Below, in pieces: positions 49,982 to 59,240 of a DNA stretch of 64,000 bases. The stretch spans positions 1-64,000 of the forward strand of contig NZ_JBFONW020000007.1 of the NCBI RefSeq assembly GCF_040783535.2, read 5' to 3'. Position 1 is the stretch's first letter, and every line of letters begins with the position of its first letter. The stretch comes from Aestuariibius insulae. Its GTDB lineage: Bacteria; Pseudomonadota; Alphaproteobacteria; Rhodobacterales; Rhodobacteraceae. The translations under genes and the position numbers were made by a program. The notes under the pieces were generated by a model that worked only from the letters and a program-made list of their open reading frames with translations, made no database searches and was not told the DNA's origin.

Positions 49982-51220
49982 CTAGGACAAGTTGGACGAG
50001 TGAATATCCACGTCGAGCGCTTTGGCCACAGTGAAGATGTCTTTGTCCCCCCGGCCGCACATATTCATGCAGATCAGGTGGTCCTTCGGAAGATCCGGAG
50101 CGATCTTCATGACATGGGCCAGAGCATGAGACGGCTCGAGTGCGGGGATAATCCCCTCCATCTCGCAGCAAAGCTGGAATGCCTCGAGCGCCTCGCGGTC
50201 GGTGATCGCGACATATTGCGCCCGGCCGATATCGTGGAGCCATGAATGCTCGGGTCCAATGCCGGGATAGTCGAGGCCTGCGGAGATCGAGAAACCTTCG
50301 AGGATCTGCCCGTCCTCGTCCTGAAGCAGGTAGGTCCGATTGCCGTGAAGCACGCCGGGTCTGCCTCCGGTGAGAGAGGCGCAGTGTTCCATCTTGGCGT
50401 TTACGCCCTTGCCACCGGCCTCGACACCGATGATCGAGACATCGGTGTCGTCCAGAAACGGATAGAAAAGGCCCATCGCGTTCGAGCCGCCGCCGATTGC
50501 GGCGATGATGGTGTCGGGCAGACATCCCTCGGCCTCCATCATCTGCTCTTTGGCCTCCTTGCCGATGATCGATTGAAAGTCGCGAACCATAGCTGGATAG
50601 GGATGCGGCCCGGCCACTGTTCCGATGCAATAGAATGTATCGCGCACATTCGTGACCCAATCCCGTAGCGCATCGTTCATGGCATCCTTCAGCGTGCCCC
50701 GTCCGGATGTGACCGGAATGACCTCGGCCCCCAGAAGCTTCATCCGAAAGACGTTGGGGGCCTGACGCTCCACATCGTGGGCGCCCATGTAGACGATGCA
50801 TTTGAGACCGAACTTTGCGCAGACCGTCGCGGTTGCAACGCCGTGCTGACCGGCGCCGGTTTCGGCGATGATACGGGTCTTGCCCATGCGGCGGGCGAGA
50901 ATGATCTGGCCCAAGACATTGTTGATCTTGTGCGCGCCGGTATGGTTCAGCTCGTCACGCTTCAGATAGATCTTTGCGCCACCCAGATGCTTGGTCAGAC
51001 GCTCCGCGAAGTAGAGCGGGCTGGGCCGTCCGACGTAATGGGTCCAGAGGTTCTGCATTTCCGCCCAGAAACCGACATCGGTCTTGGCATGCTCATATTG
51101 CTCCTCAAGCTCGAGGATCAGCGGCATCAGGGTTTCCGAAACGAACCGTCCGCCGAACTGGCCGAAGCGACCGTTTTCGTCGGGACCATTCATGAAGGAA
51201 TTGAAAAGATCGTCGGGCAT
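49982..51220 (-). CDS. trpB: Tryptophan synthase beta chain
   Basis: 412 residues. PLP fold type II: Schiff-base Lys in LKRDELNHTGAHKINNVLGQ, AETGAGQHGVATATVCA, the glycine loop AAIGGGSNAMGLFYP binding PLP phosphate, and GRGDKDIFTVA at the end. Joins indole and serine into tryptophan, receiving indole from TrpA. It follows trpF by 99 bases, the usual Rhodobacteraceae order trpF-trpB; trpA is not in the window. The 212 bases to the EF-hand gene hold no gene. Confidence 0.97.
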   Translation of the reverse strand: MPDDLFNSFMNGPDENGRFGQFGGRFVSETLMPLILELEEQYEHAKTDVGFWAEMQNLWTHYVGRPSPLYFAERLTKHLGGAKIYLKRDELNHTGAHKINNVLGQIILARRMGKTRIIAETGAGQHGVATATVCAKFGLKCIVYMGAHDVERQAPNVFRMKLLGAEVIPVTSGRGTLKDAMNDALRDWVTNVRDTFYCIGTVAGPHPYPAMVRDFQSIIGKEAKEQMMEAEGCLPDTIIAAIGGGSNAMGLFYPFLDDTDVSIIGVEAGGKGVNAKMEHCASLTGGRPGVLHGNRTYLLQDEDGQILEGFSISAGLDYPGIGPEHSWLHDIGRAQYVAITDREALEAFQLCCEMEGIIPALEPSHALAHVMKIAPDLPKDHLICMNMCGRGDKDIFTVAKALDVDIHSSNLS

Positions 51221-51319
51221 GGTGTCGCTTTCCTGTCTGGCTCTCTCTCATACGCGGCAGGCCGCGTCAGATCCAGCGATTCAGTCAGGACAAAACGTCA
51301 TCCGTTAAAGCTGTCGGGG

Positions 51320-51991
51320 TCAGCTTGTCGGAACGGCCGCCTGCGCGGCGGTGATGAAGGCGCGGATCTTCTCGGGGTCTTTCACCCCGGGGGCCCGTTC
51401 AACCCCGGAAGAAAGATCCAGTTGCCGCGCACCTGTTTGCTGGATTGCCGCGGCGACCGTGTCGACCGTCAACCCGCCAGCCAACATCCAGGGGATGGGC
51501 CAGCGTCGGCCCGAGATAAGGCTCCAGTCGAAAGAGAGACCATTTCCGCCCGGCAGGTCCGATCCTTTCGGCGCCTTGGTATCGACAAGGATCTGGTCGG
51601 CTACCTGTTCGTAAGGGGGAAGACGAGACAGATCTTCGGCCGATGAAATCCCGACGGCTTTCATGGCCGGCAGACCCGTCCGTGTCTTGACCTCAAGAAC
51701 CCGATCCGGGCTCTCGGAGCCGTGCAGCTGGATCATATCAAGCGAGACGTTTGAGAGGATGGCATCCAAGGTATCGTCGCTCGGGTCCACTATCAGACCG
51801 ACTTTCGCGACACCGGGTGGTACATCAGCCGACAGCTCGGCTGCCCTTTTGGGCGTGACGTTGCGCGGAGATCGTTCGAAGAAAACAAAGCCGATATAGG
51901 ATGCGCCTGCCTCGACTGAGGCCGCAATGGTTTCGGCAGTGCTCAACCCGCAGATCTTGATCCTCAGAGGGGATTGCGCAGGGTCCGGCAC
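51320..51991 (-). CDS. trpF: Phosphoribosylanthranilate isomerase
   Basis: 223 residues, TIM barrel. RIKICGLSTAETI (catalytic Cys), GASYIGFVFFERSPRNV, KVGLIVDPSDD (general acid Asp), IQLHGSESPDRV, ILVDTKAP, MLAGGLTVDTVAAAI, QLDLSSGVERAPGVKDPEKI. Converts PRA to CdRP in tryptophan synthesis. Its start overlaps the stop of the lapA-like gene by one base; trpB follows. Intact. Confidence 0.96.
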   Translation of the reverse strand: MPDPAQSPLRIKICGLSTAETIAASVEAGASYIGFVFFERSPRNVTPKRAAELSADVPPGVAKVGLIVDPSDDTLDAILSNVSLDMIQLHGSESPDRVLEVKTRTGLPAMKAVGISSAEDLSRLPPYEQVADQILVDTKAPKGSDLPGGNGLSFDWSLISGRRWPIPWMLAGGLTVDTVAAAIQQTGARQLDLSSGVERAPGVKDPEKIRAFITAAQAAVPTS

Positions 51992-52380
51992 TAGCCTTTC
52001 ACGGACCGCTCTTCAAGCAGGGCCAGCACGTCATCCTCGCCGTCATGTTTGGCGCGGTTCATTCGCGTGACTTCCGCTTCGAGGCGGTGAACGTGCTTTT
52101 TGCGCTCGCGGGCTTCGGCGCGGTGTTTATGCTCGCGGATCCATTCCCAGATGAAGCCGATCAAGAGGCCGACGGCCACACTGATGAGGATCACGAAAAA
52201 AAGCGGCAATTCGAGGGAGGGCGCTGTCATCTGAGCCGTCTCGAGTTCGGACGGGCGGGAGAGCAGCCGCCACAGCCAATCGGGCATGAGCTTAAGCGGG
52301 ACAGATGGCCGATTGGCCAGTGCGACCGTCGCCAGACAGATGGCGAGGATCAGAAGAAATCCGTATTTCAGATAGCGCAC
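51991..52380 (-). CDS. lapA: LapA-type (DUF1049) inner-membrane protein
   Basis: 129 residues from GTG 52380, chosen for GGAG seven bases upstream; an ATG at 52395 overlaps ihfB. Two membrane segments: YLKYGFLLILAICLATVALANR and LPLFFVILISVAVGLLIGFIWEWI, the LapA domain, followed by a basic coiled-coil tail (HRAEARERKKHVHRLEAEVTRMNRA). LapA/LapB act in lipopolysaccharide assembly in enterobacteria; the exact role in this group is less clear. Lies in the conserved ihfB-lapA-trpF order. Confidence 0.85.
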   Translation of the reverse strand: MRYLKYGFLLILAICLATVALANRPSVPLKLMPDWLWRLLSRPSELETAQMTAPSLELPLFFVILISVAVGLLIGFIWEWIREHKHRAEARERKKHVHRLEAEVTRMNRAKHDGEDDVLALLEERSVKG

Positions 52381-52384
52381 GCGC

Positions 52385-52672
52385 TTACTCCGCATTCCCG
52401 TTCAGTCGGTCACGTAGAAGCTTTCCCGCCTTGAAGAACGGAACATGCTTCTCTTCGACCTGAACGGCTTCACCGGTCCTTGGGTTCCGCCCTTGACGGG
52501 CATCCCGCTTTTTCACCGAGAACGCACCAAAGCCCCTGAGTTCGACCCGGTCACCTTTCGCCATCGCGTCGGTGATCTCGTCAAAGATGGTGTTCACGAT
52601 CCTTTCGACGTCCCGCTGATAAAGATGGGGGTTTTCGTCGGCGAGCTTCTGAATCAGTTCGGATCGGATCAT
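52385..52672 (-). CDS. ihfB: Integration host factor, beta subunit
   Basis: 95 residues from ATG 52672, the usual length. MIRSELIQKLADENPHLYQRDVERIVNTIFDEI helices, then VELRGFGAFSVKKRDARQGRNPRTGEAVQVEEKHVPFFKAGK; RNPRTG is the IHF/HU beta-arm signature with the DNA-intercalating proline. Bends DNA together with IHF-alpha. Transcribed after rpsA's terminator and before lapA. GGGGGCCCT precedes the ATG. Confidence 0.95.
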   Translation of the reverse strand: MIRSELIQKLADENPHLYQRDVERIVNTIFDEITDAMAKGDRVELRGFGAFSVKKRDARQGRNPRTGEAVQVEEKHVPFFKAGKLLRDRLNGNAE

Positions 52673-52914
52673 AGGGCCCCCAAGCGCTTTTCTAAGATAG
52701 TGCAGTCTATTCAAACGACTATACGCATGTTGCCCGGATCGCGAAACCGTCAGGATGACCTCTAAATCAGGAAATCACGCCTCTTAAACCGCTCAAAGAG
52801 TGGCAATTGAGCAACCGGGCAGGACTCCGCCGGTTGTGCCGCGATGCGGCATCGGTTCGCGATTCGCGAAACGGCTCAGGTTGGGCCAACCCTCATTACG
52901 GGGTCGCGAAACGA

Positions 52915-52945
52915 AAACGGCCCCGCTTTGAAGGCGGGGCCGTTT
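52915..52945 (-). terminator. Rho-independent terminator after rpsA
   Basis: AAACGGCCCCGC (52915-52926) pairs perfectly with GCGGGGCCGTTT (52934-52945), a 12-bp stem with 7-base loop. On the minus strand the stem ends in TTT, continued as TCGTTTCG. Lies 25 bases beyond the rpsA stop. Confidence 0.85.
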
Positions 52946-52969
52946 CCAAATTTCATTTGAGACGAGGCG

Positions 52970-54655
52970 TTAGTCGTCGTCGCCGCTCTTGAGAGCTGCG
53001 CCGAGGATATCGCCAAGCGACGCGCCGGAGTCGGAGGAGCCATACTGTTGGACGGCCTCTTTCTCTTCGGCGATTTCGCGGGCCTTGATCGACAGGCTCA
53101 GACGACGGGTCTTGCTGTCGATGTTGGTCACGCGAACGTCGACCTTGTCGCCGACGCCGAACCGCTCGGGACGCTGCTCGGCCCGATCGCGTGACAGATC
53201 GGAGCGACGGATGAAGGATTTCATACCCTCATACTCGACCTCGATGCCGCCATCCTCGATCTTCGTCACCTCAACGGTGATGATCGAGCCGCGCTTTACG
53301 CCGCCAACGGCTTCGGCAAAGGGATCGCCGTCCATCGCCTTGATCGAGAGCGAGATCCGCTCTTTTTCGACATCAACCTCGGTGACCTTGGCCTGAACGA
53401 CGTCGCCCTTGCGGAAGTCGCCAATCACATCCTCGCCGCGACCTTCCCAGGTCAGATCGGAGAGGTGAACCATGCCATCGATGTCGCCTTCGAGGCCGAC
53501 GAACAGACCGAATTCGGTGATGTTCTTAACCTCGCCTTCGACCTCGGTGCCCTCGGGATGAGTCTCCGCGAAGACCTCCCACGGGTTGCGCTGCGTCTGC
53601 TTGAGACCCAGGGACACCCGGCGCTTGGCCGCGTCGATCTCGAGCACCATGACCTCAACCTCTTGCGAGGTGGAGACGATCTTGCCCGGATGAACGTTCT
53701 TCTTGGTCCAGGACATCTCGGAGACGTGGACGAGACCTTCGACGCCCGGTTCCAGCTCAACGAATGCACCATAATCGGTGATGTTCGTCACGCGGCCCTG
53801 ATGGGTCGAGCCCAGTGCATATTTGGCGGCCACGACATCCCAAGGATCGTCCTGCAGCTGCTTCATGCCGAGGCTGATGCGGTGGGTCTCCTTGTTGATC
53901 TTGATGACCTGCACCTTGATCGTCTCGCCGATGGCGACGATCTCGGACGGGTGATTGACTCGGCGCCACGCCATATCGGTGACGTGAAGCAGACCGTCCA
54001 CACCGCCCAGATCAACGAACGCACCGTATTCGGTGATGTTCTTGACCACACCGTCGACCGCCTGGCCTTCGGTGAGGTTGCCGATGACTTCGGCGCGCTG
54101 TTCGGCACGGCTTTCTTCGAGGATCGCGCGACGCGAAACGACGATGTTGCCGCGACGGCGATCCATCTTGAGGATCTGGAACGGCTGCTTGAGACCCATG
54201 AGAGGGCCGGCGTCGCGCACGGGGCGCACATCGACCTGAGAGCCGGGCAGGAAGGCCACGGCTCCGCCGAGATCGACGGTGAAGCCACCCTTGACCCGGC
54301 CGAAGATTGCGCCTTCGACACGCTCTTCAGCGGCATAAGCCTTCTCGAGGCGATCCCATGCTTCTTCACGGCGCGCCATCTCGCGGGAAATGACAGCTTC
54401 GCCGCGGGCATTCTCGACCTGGCGGAGGAACACCTCCACCTCGTCGCCCACTTCGATCTTGGGGCTCTCGCCCGGATCGGCAAATTCCTTGAGATCGACG
54501 CGGCCTTCCATCTTGTAGCCGACATCGATGATGGCCTGTCCTGCCTCGACGGCAATGACCCGACCTTTGACAACGGACCCTTCGTCGGGCGTGTCCATTT
54601 CGAAGCTTTCGTTCAGGAGGGCTTCGAATTCCTCCATTGATGCGTTCTGCGCCAT
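52970..54655 (-). CDS. rpsA: 30S ribosomal protein S1
   Basis: 561 residues from ATG 54655 (MAQNASMEEFEALL), the usual length. Six S1 RNA-binding repeats are visible, each with a GxVxxIxxxGxFVxLxx-type core: GSVVKGRVIAVEAGQAIIDVG, VEGAIFGRVKGGFTVDLG, VDGVVKNITEYGAFVDLGG, HQGRVTNITDYGAFVELEPG, VEGEVKNITEFGLFVGLEGD, RGSIITVEVTKIEDGGIEV. It binds mRNA at translation initiation. cmk lies upstream, 256 bases away. Confidence 0.97.
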   Translation of the reverse strand: MAQNASMEEFEALLNESFEMDTPDEGSVVKGRVIAVEAGQAIIDVGYKMEGRVDLKEFADPGESPKIEVGDEVEVFLRQVENARGEAVISREMARREEAWDRLEKAYAAEERVEGAIFGRVKGGFTVDLGGAVAFLPGSQVDVRPVRDAGPLMGLKQPFQILKMDRRRGNIVVSRRAILEESRAEQRAEVIGNLTEGQAVDGVVKNITEYGAFVDLGGVDGLLHVTDMAWRRVNHPSEIVAIGETIKVQVIKINKETHRISLGMKQLQDDPWDVVAAKYALGSTHQGRVTNITDYGAFVELEPGVEGLVHVSEMSWTKKNVHPGKIVSTSQEVEVMVLEIDAAKRRVSLGLKQTQRNPWEVFAETHPEGTEVEGEVKNITEFGLFVGLEGDIDGMVHLSDLTWEGRGEDVIGDFRKGDVVQAKVTEVDVEKERISLSIKAMDGDPFAEAVGGVKRGSIITVEVTKIEDGGIEVEYEGMKSFIRRSDLSRDRAEQRPERFGVGDKVDVRVTNIDSKTRRLSLSIKAREIAEEKEAVQQYGSSDSGASLGDILGAALKSGDDD

Positions 54656-54911
54656 GTGGCTTTCAGTTTCCTTATCTACGATTTTACGGGCCGCGCGGTT
54701 GTCTCCGCCGGTCTTTGGGTTTGGGTTGGACGAAGCGTAGTCCGGATACGCAAAAACGAAGGGTCGGCACAAACCGACCCTGCTCAACATATCCGCCTGC
54801 GGCTGTCCCGCCGCTTCGACGGGAGTGGACGTATATCAAGGTCGAGCGGGACGCAAGCCTAACCGGGCCTTCGAGGGTCTATGTCAAATGCAGCTTTATT
54901 CGTGCGGACGG

Positions 54912-55532
54912 CTAATCGAGATGCGCCGCCACGATCTCGACCGCCTTCGCAACGGCCGTTTCGATATCCATCTCAGACGTGTCGATGAGGATCGCATCCT
55001 CTGCTTTAAACATCGGAGCGTCTTGACGACCTTCATCGAGCTGATCGCGAGCGATTACGTCTGAAAGAACTCTTTCATAGTCAATCTTGAGCCCCTTGCC
55101 CGTCAGCTCTGCATGGCGGCGTTTGGCCCGAACCTCGGCATTGGCGGTGACGAAGAGTTTCACGTTGGCATCGGGGCAAATGACGGTGCCGATATCGCGC
55201 CCGTCCAAAACGGCGCCTCCCTCTTGCCGCGCGAAGTCGCGTTGAAAGGCGAGCAGATGACCCCGAACCTCGGGCATGGCGGCGACTTGTGAAGCCTCCT
55301 TTGCAACCTGGGGCGTGCGCAGATCCTCGCGGTCCAGCGCGCTTGGAACGAGCGTTCTGGCCGCTTCAATCGGGTCCTGTCCCGCAAGGCTTAGCGCGCC
55401 GACGGCGCGATAGAGAAGGCCGGTGTCGAGATGGGCGAGGTCGAACCGCTCGGCGATCCGTTTCGAGATCGTCCCCTTACCAGCGGCGGCCGGGCCATCG
55501 ATTGCGACGGTGAAGGTAGTCTGTCTACCCAT
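54912..55532 (-). CDS. cmk: Cytidylate kinase
   Basis: 206 residues. P-loop AIDGPAAAGKGTISKRIAERF, substrate helix HLDTGLLYRAVGAL, DGRDIGTVICPDANVKLFVTA, KRRHAEL in the lid, and RDQLDEGRQDAPM. Phosphorylates CMP and dCMP with ATP. Placed between aroA (with one interposed gene) and rpsA, the standard aroA-cmk-rpsA order. The six-base gap to the GFA gene suggests cotranscription. Confidence 0.96.
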   Translation of the reverse strand: MGRQTTFTVAIDGPAAAGKGTISKRIAERFDLAHLDTGLLYRAVGALSLAGQDPIEAARTLVPSALDREDLRTPQVAKEASQVAAMPEVRGHLLAFQRDFARQEGGAVLDGRDIGTVICPDANVKLFVTANAEVRAKRRHAELTGKGLKIDYERVLSDVIARDQLDEGRQDAPMFKAEDAILIDTSEMDIETAVAKAVEIVAAHLD

Positions 55533-55537
55533 CCGCC

Positions 55538-55942
55538 TTACTCCGGCACTTGCGTTGTCAGGGTTGGATCATCGGCCGGGACCGCCGGAAGGCTGTCCGT
55601 GATCTCGTAGTAGTCGCCCTTGTTGGCACAAAAGATATGACCGGCGATGCTGAGTCCCGTCGGCGCATCGAGCGTTCCGGCAAAGATGGAAAGTGCCGTG
55701 CCGGGGCCGTCCCAGAAAAGCTGCGATCCGCATATGCCGCAAAAGCCGCGGCGCGCGCTGTCCGAGGATCGGTACCAAACCGGGTCGCCTGTGATCGTCA
55801 CATCCTCACGCGCCGCAGAGGTCGCGGCCACGAAGTGACCGGACGTCTTGCGGCATTGCGTACAATGGCAGGCGATCACTGGCCGAAGTGGACCGCTCAC
55901 GGTAAACGAGATCGCGCCGCAGAGGCATCCGCCCGATGTCAT
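55538..55942 (-). CDS. GFA-family (glutathione-dependent formaldehyde-activating-like) protein
   Basis: 134 residues. Zinc cysteines CLCGAI, IACHCTQCRKTSG and GICGSQLFW follow the GFA pattern CxC..CxCxxC..CxxC. GTLDAPTGLSIAGHIF resembles the C-terminal loop. The family includes GSH-formaldehyde lyases, but most members have no proven reaction. Its start overlaps the aroA stop by four bases; it sits between aroA and cmk, which normally adjoin. Confidence 0.9.
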   Translation of the reverse strand: MTSGGCLCGAISFTVSGPLRPVIACHCTQCRKTSGHFVAATSAAREDVTITGDPVWYRSSDSARRGFCGICGSQLFWDGPGTALSIFAGTLDAPTGLSIAGHIFCANKGDYYEITDSLPAVPADDPTLTTQVPE

Positions 55943-57291
55943 CGGCTCGCCTCGAAACGGGCCCCCAGCTCTCGCATCAGAGGGTCGAAAATCGGGAAAG
56001 AGGTTGCGATTGGTCCGCTATCGTCAATCTTGACCGGCTTTTGCGAAGCCATGCCGAGGATCAGGAACGACATCGCGATCCGGTGGTCGAGATGGGTTCT
56101 CACCGTTGCGCCTCCAGGCACGGCCGATGGCCCGAGGCCCTCGACGGAGAACCAGTCCTCGCCTTCTTCTACAGTCACGCCGTTCAGTCGCAGGCCCTTG
56201 GCCATCGCGTCGATCCGGTCGCTTTCCTTGACGCGCAGCTCGTGCACGCCCGGCATCGTCGTGCTGCCTGTCGCAAAGGAGGCGACGACCGACAGGATTG
56301 GGTATTCGTCGATCATCGAGGCTGCCCGGTCTGCCGGGACCTCGATCCCTTTCATCGTCGGTGAGTGCCGCGCGCGCAGATCGGCGACGGGCTCGCCGCC
56401 CTCTTCGCGTTCATTCTCGTAGGTCAGGTCTGCACCCATATCGCGCAGCGTCTCGAAAAGCCCCGCCCGGGTCGGGTTGAGGCCGATACCGGGAACAAGG
56501 ACGTCCGAGCCTTCGGTGATGAGCGCGGCGCAAACGGGGAAGGCGGCGGAAGAGGGGTCGCGCGGGACGATGATGTGCTGCGGGACAAGCTCCGGCTGCC
56601 CTGTCAGAGTGATGGTTCGACTGCCGTCTTCTTCGTCGGTGACGGTCAGATCCGCGCCGAAGAGCTTCAGCATACGCTCGGTGTGATCGCGGGTCGCGAC
56701 GGCCTCCCGAACGACGGTCTGACCTGGCGCATTGAGGCCAGCGAGGAGCACCGCGGATTTCACCTGAGCGGATGCGACCGGCAGGGTATAATCGGCTGGG
56801 ATCGCGTCCTCGGCGCCGATCATCGTGAGCGGCAGACGCCCTTCGGAGCGGCCACAAGACCGGGCGCCAAACGCCTCAAGAGGGGTGGTCACACGCCCCA
56901 TGGGCCGGCCGTTCAGCGAGGTGTCCCCGGTAAAGGTCACGGCGATCGGTGTCGTCGCGACAGCGCCCATGATCAGGCGGACGCCAGTGCCGGAATTGCC
57001 GCAGTCGATCACGCTATCGGGCTCTGCAAAGCCGCCGACGCCGACGCCATGCACGCTCCAGAGGCCGTTCTCCGACCGCGTGACCTCGGCGCCGAGCGCG
57101 CGCATGGCTTTGGCGGTATCGAGAACGTCATCGCCTTCAAGCAGGCCCGAGATCGTGGTTTCGCCGACGGACAAGGCTCCGAGGATCAGCGCGCGATGGG
57201 AAATCGATTTGTCGCCGGGGACGTTTGCAACACCGGTCAGGGGACCGCAGCGATGGCTCGACATCGGTGGTGGGGTGCCATGGGCGGCCAT
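55939..57291 (-). CDS. aroA: 3-phosphoshikimate 1-carboxyvinyltransferase (EPSP synthase)
   Basis: 450 residues. Inverted-repeat beta-alpha fold: VANVPGDKSISHRALILGAL, DCGNSGTGVRLIMGAV, GDTSLNGRPMGRV, LDRDPSSAAFPVCAAL-type helix (VPRDPSSAAFPVCAAL), DEYPILSVVASFATGSTT, LRVKESDRIDAMAKGL, THLDHRIAMSFLILGM. Adds the enolpyruvyl group to shikimate-3-phosphate. The GDTSLxGRPM and class II-like insertions are typical for alphaproteobacteria. Start may be the internal ATG of MSSHRCGPL. Confidence 0.95.
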   Translation of the reverse strand: MAAHGTPPPMSSHRCGPLTGVANVPGDKSISHRALILGALSVGETTISGLLEGDDVLDTAKAMRALGAEVTRSENGLWSVHGVGVGGFAEPDSVIDCGNSGTGVRLIMGAVATTPIAVTFTGDTSLNGRPMGRVTTPLEAFGARSCGRSEGRLPLTMIGAEDAIPADYTLPVASAQVKSAVLLAGLNAPGQTVVREAVATRDHTERMLKLFGADLTVTDEEDGSRTITLTGQPELVPQHIIVPRDPSSAAFPVCAALITEGSDVLVPGIGLNPTRAGLFETLRDMGADLTYENEREEGGEPVADLRARHSPTMKGIEVPADRAASMIDEYPILSVVASFATGSTTMPGVHELRVKESDRIDAMAKGLRLNGVTVEEGEDWFSVEGLGPSAVPGGATVRTHLDHRIAMSFLILGMASQKPVKIDDSGPIATSFPIFDPLMRELGARFEASR

Positions 57292-57351
57292 CGGAATGTC
57301 CTCTTTGCTCGACGTGGTCCGCCCCTTAACTCAGGCGGGCGCGGAGGTCCA

Positions 57352-58062
57352 TCAGCGACGCAAAAAGGTCAGGTAGTGCGGTGTGCGTCCTTCGCGGAGC
57401 GCTTTTTGCTCGTAGCGCGTCGGGCTCCAGTCGCTCCAGGGCTTCCTCCAGTCGGAGGCCTGCCTCGCGGTCCAGTCGAAACCTGCCTTGGGGATCTCTT
57501 CCATGGCTTGTCGCACATAGTCGGCGATATCGGTGGCCACGCGGAACTCCGCGCCGGGCTTGAGGATCCGGGCGAGGGGATCGAGATGCTCGGGCGTCAC
57601 GAAGCGGCGACGGTGGTGGCGCGCCTTGGGCCATGGATCGGGATAGAGAAGGAACGCCTTGTCGATGGAGGCGGGTGGCAGCACGTCCATCAGATCGCGC
57701 GCATCGCCGGGATGCAGCCTGATATTGGCGGCGCTCGAGCGGCGGATCTTGCCCAGACACATCGCAACGCCGTTGAGATAGGGTTCGCACCCGATCAGCG
57801 TCACGTCCGGGTTCATCTCGGCCTGGCGTACCAGATGCTCGCCTGCGCCAAAGCCGATCTCGAGCCAGATCGGGCGATCCCCGAAAATCTCGGCTACCGG
57901 CAAAGGCGTGCGATCGGGATTGCTTTGCCAATCGACGCCGTCAAGAGCCAGTGCGTCCAGATCCTCGCGAATATACCGTTCTTGCGAGGGTTTCAGAGCC
58001 TTGCCTTTGAGGCGACCGTAGAAGTTGCGCCAATGCGCTCCGGACGGATGGGCCTTCGACAT
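57352..58062 (-). CDS. trmB: tRNA (guanine-N7)-methyltransferase
   Basis: 236 residues. SAM site WLEIGFGAGEHLVRQAE, then GCEPYLNGVAM, the catalytic segment LLYPDPWPKARHHRRRFV, and SDWSPTRYEQKALREGRTPHYLTF at the C-terminus, all TrmB hallmarks. Methylates G46 in the tRNA variable loop. It lies three bases after metK, the enzyme that supplies SAM, on the same message. Confidence 0.95.
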   Translation of the reverse strand: MSKAHPSGAHWRNFYGRLKGKALKPSQERYIREDLDALALDGVDWQSNPDRTPLPVAEIFGDRPIWLEIGFGAGEHLVRQAEMNPDVTLIGCEPYLNGVAMCLGKIRRSSAANIRLHPGDARDLMDVLPPASIDKAFLLYPDPWPKARHHRRRFVTPEHLDPLARILKPGAEFRVATDIADYVRQAMEEIPKAGFDWTARQASDWRKPWSDWSPTRYEQKALREGRTPHYLTFLRR

Positions 58063-58065
58063 CGA

Positions 58066-59232
58066 TCAGAGCTCTTTCGACAACGCCTCGGCCAGATCCG
58101 TGCGTTCCCAGCTGAAGCCACCGTCATTTTGCGGCGCCCGCCCGAAGTGGCCATAGGCCGCCGTGCGTTCATAGATCGGACGGTTCAAATGCAGATGATC
58201 GCGAATGCCGCGCGGGGTCAGATCCATGGCGCGGGAGATGGCTTCCTCGATCTTGGCGGGGGGGATTTCGGATGTGCCGAAGGTGTCGGCATAGATGGAC
58301 AGAGGCTTGGCCACACCAATCGCATAGCTCAGCTGGATCGTGCAGCGCTCGGCGAGACCTGCGGCCACGACGTTCTTCGCCAAATAGCGCGCGGCGTAGG
58401 CTGCCGAGCGGTCGACCTTGGTTGGATCCTTGCCGGAGAAGGCGCCGCCGCCATGGGGAGCGGCGCCGCCATAGGTATCCACGATGATCTTGCGGCCCGT
58501 CAGACCGGCATCGCCGTCCGGGCCGCCGATCACGAAGGTGCCTGTCGGATTGACCCACCATTCGGTGTTTTCGGTCAACCATCCGTCGGGGAGCACGTCG
58601 CGGATGTAAGGCTCCACGATGGCGCGGATATCGTCGCTGGTCTGATCTTCGCTTTCGTGCTGCGTGGAGAGGACCAGCTGCGTCACTTCGACCGGCTTGC
58701 CATCCTCGTAGCGGACCGACAGCTGCGTCTTGGCATCCGGCCGCAGGGACGGGGCGTCGCCGGATTTGCGCGCCTCGGCCAGACGGCGCAGGATTGCGTG
58801 CGAGTATTGAATCGGAGCAGGCATAAGCTCTTCGGTTTCGGTCGTGGCATAGCCGAACATAATCCCTTGATCGCCCGCACCTTCGCGGTCGACGCCTTGC
58901 GCGATATGGGCGGACTGTTCGTGGAGCAGGTTCAGGACGTTGCAGGTTGCGTGGTGAAACTTCTCTTGCTCATAGCCGATATCCTTGATGCAGGCGCGGG
59001 TGATGGCATCGACGCGGCCCATCTGGCGCGCCAGATTGCCCTGATCGGCCAAACCGACCTCTCCGCCGATTACGACCTGATTGGTGGTCGCGAAGGTCTC
59101 GCAGGCGACGCGGGCATTGGGTTCTTCGCCTAAAAGCGCGTCAAGGATCGCATCGGAGATCCTGTCGCAGACTTTGTCGGGATGACCTTCCGAGACGGAT
59201 TCGGAGGTAAAGATGTAATTCTGGCGTATCAT
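58066..59232 (-). CDS. metK: S-adenosylmethionine synthetase
   Basis: 388 residues from ATG 59232 ([23 protein letters not shown]). Further motifs [11 protein letters not shown]-type ([14 protein letters not shown]), [28 protein letters not shown] binding ATP and metal, and [11 protein letters not shown]. Makes SAM from methionine and ATP. A compact SAM/SAH-type riboswitch overlaps its ribosome site, so expression should fall when SAM (or SAH) is high. trmB follows in the same transcript. Confidence 0.97.
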   Translation of the reverse strand: [388 protein letters not shown]

Positions 59233-59240
59233 CGGGAGCG

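Noticed and set aside
56365..59133. A 922-codon plus-strand reading frame.
   Set aside because: It lies opposite aroA, trmB and metK, all clearly recognised. Its product is a Gly/Arg/Ala-rich shadow created by GC-rich third positions.
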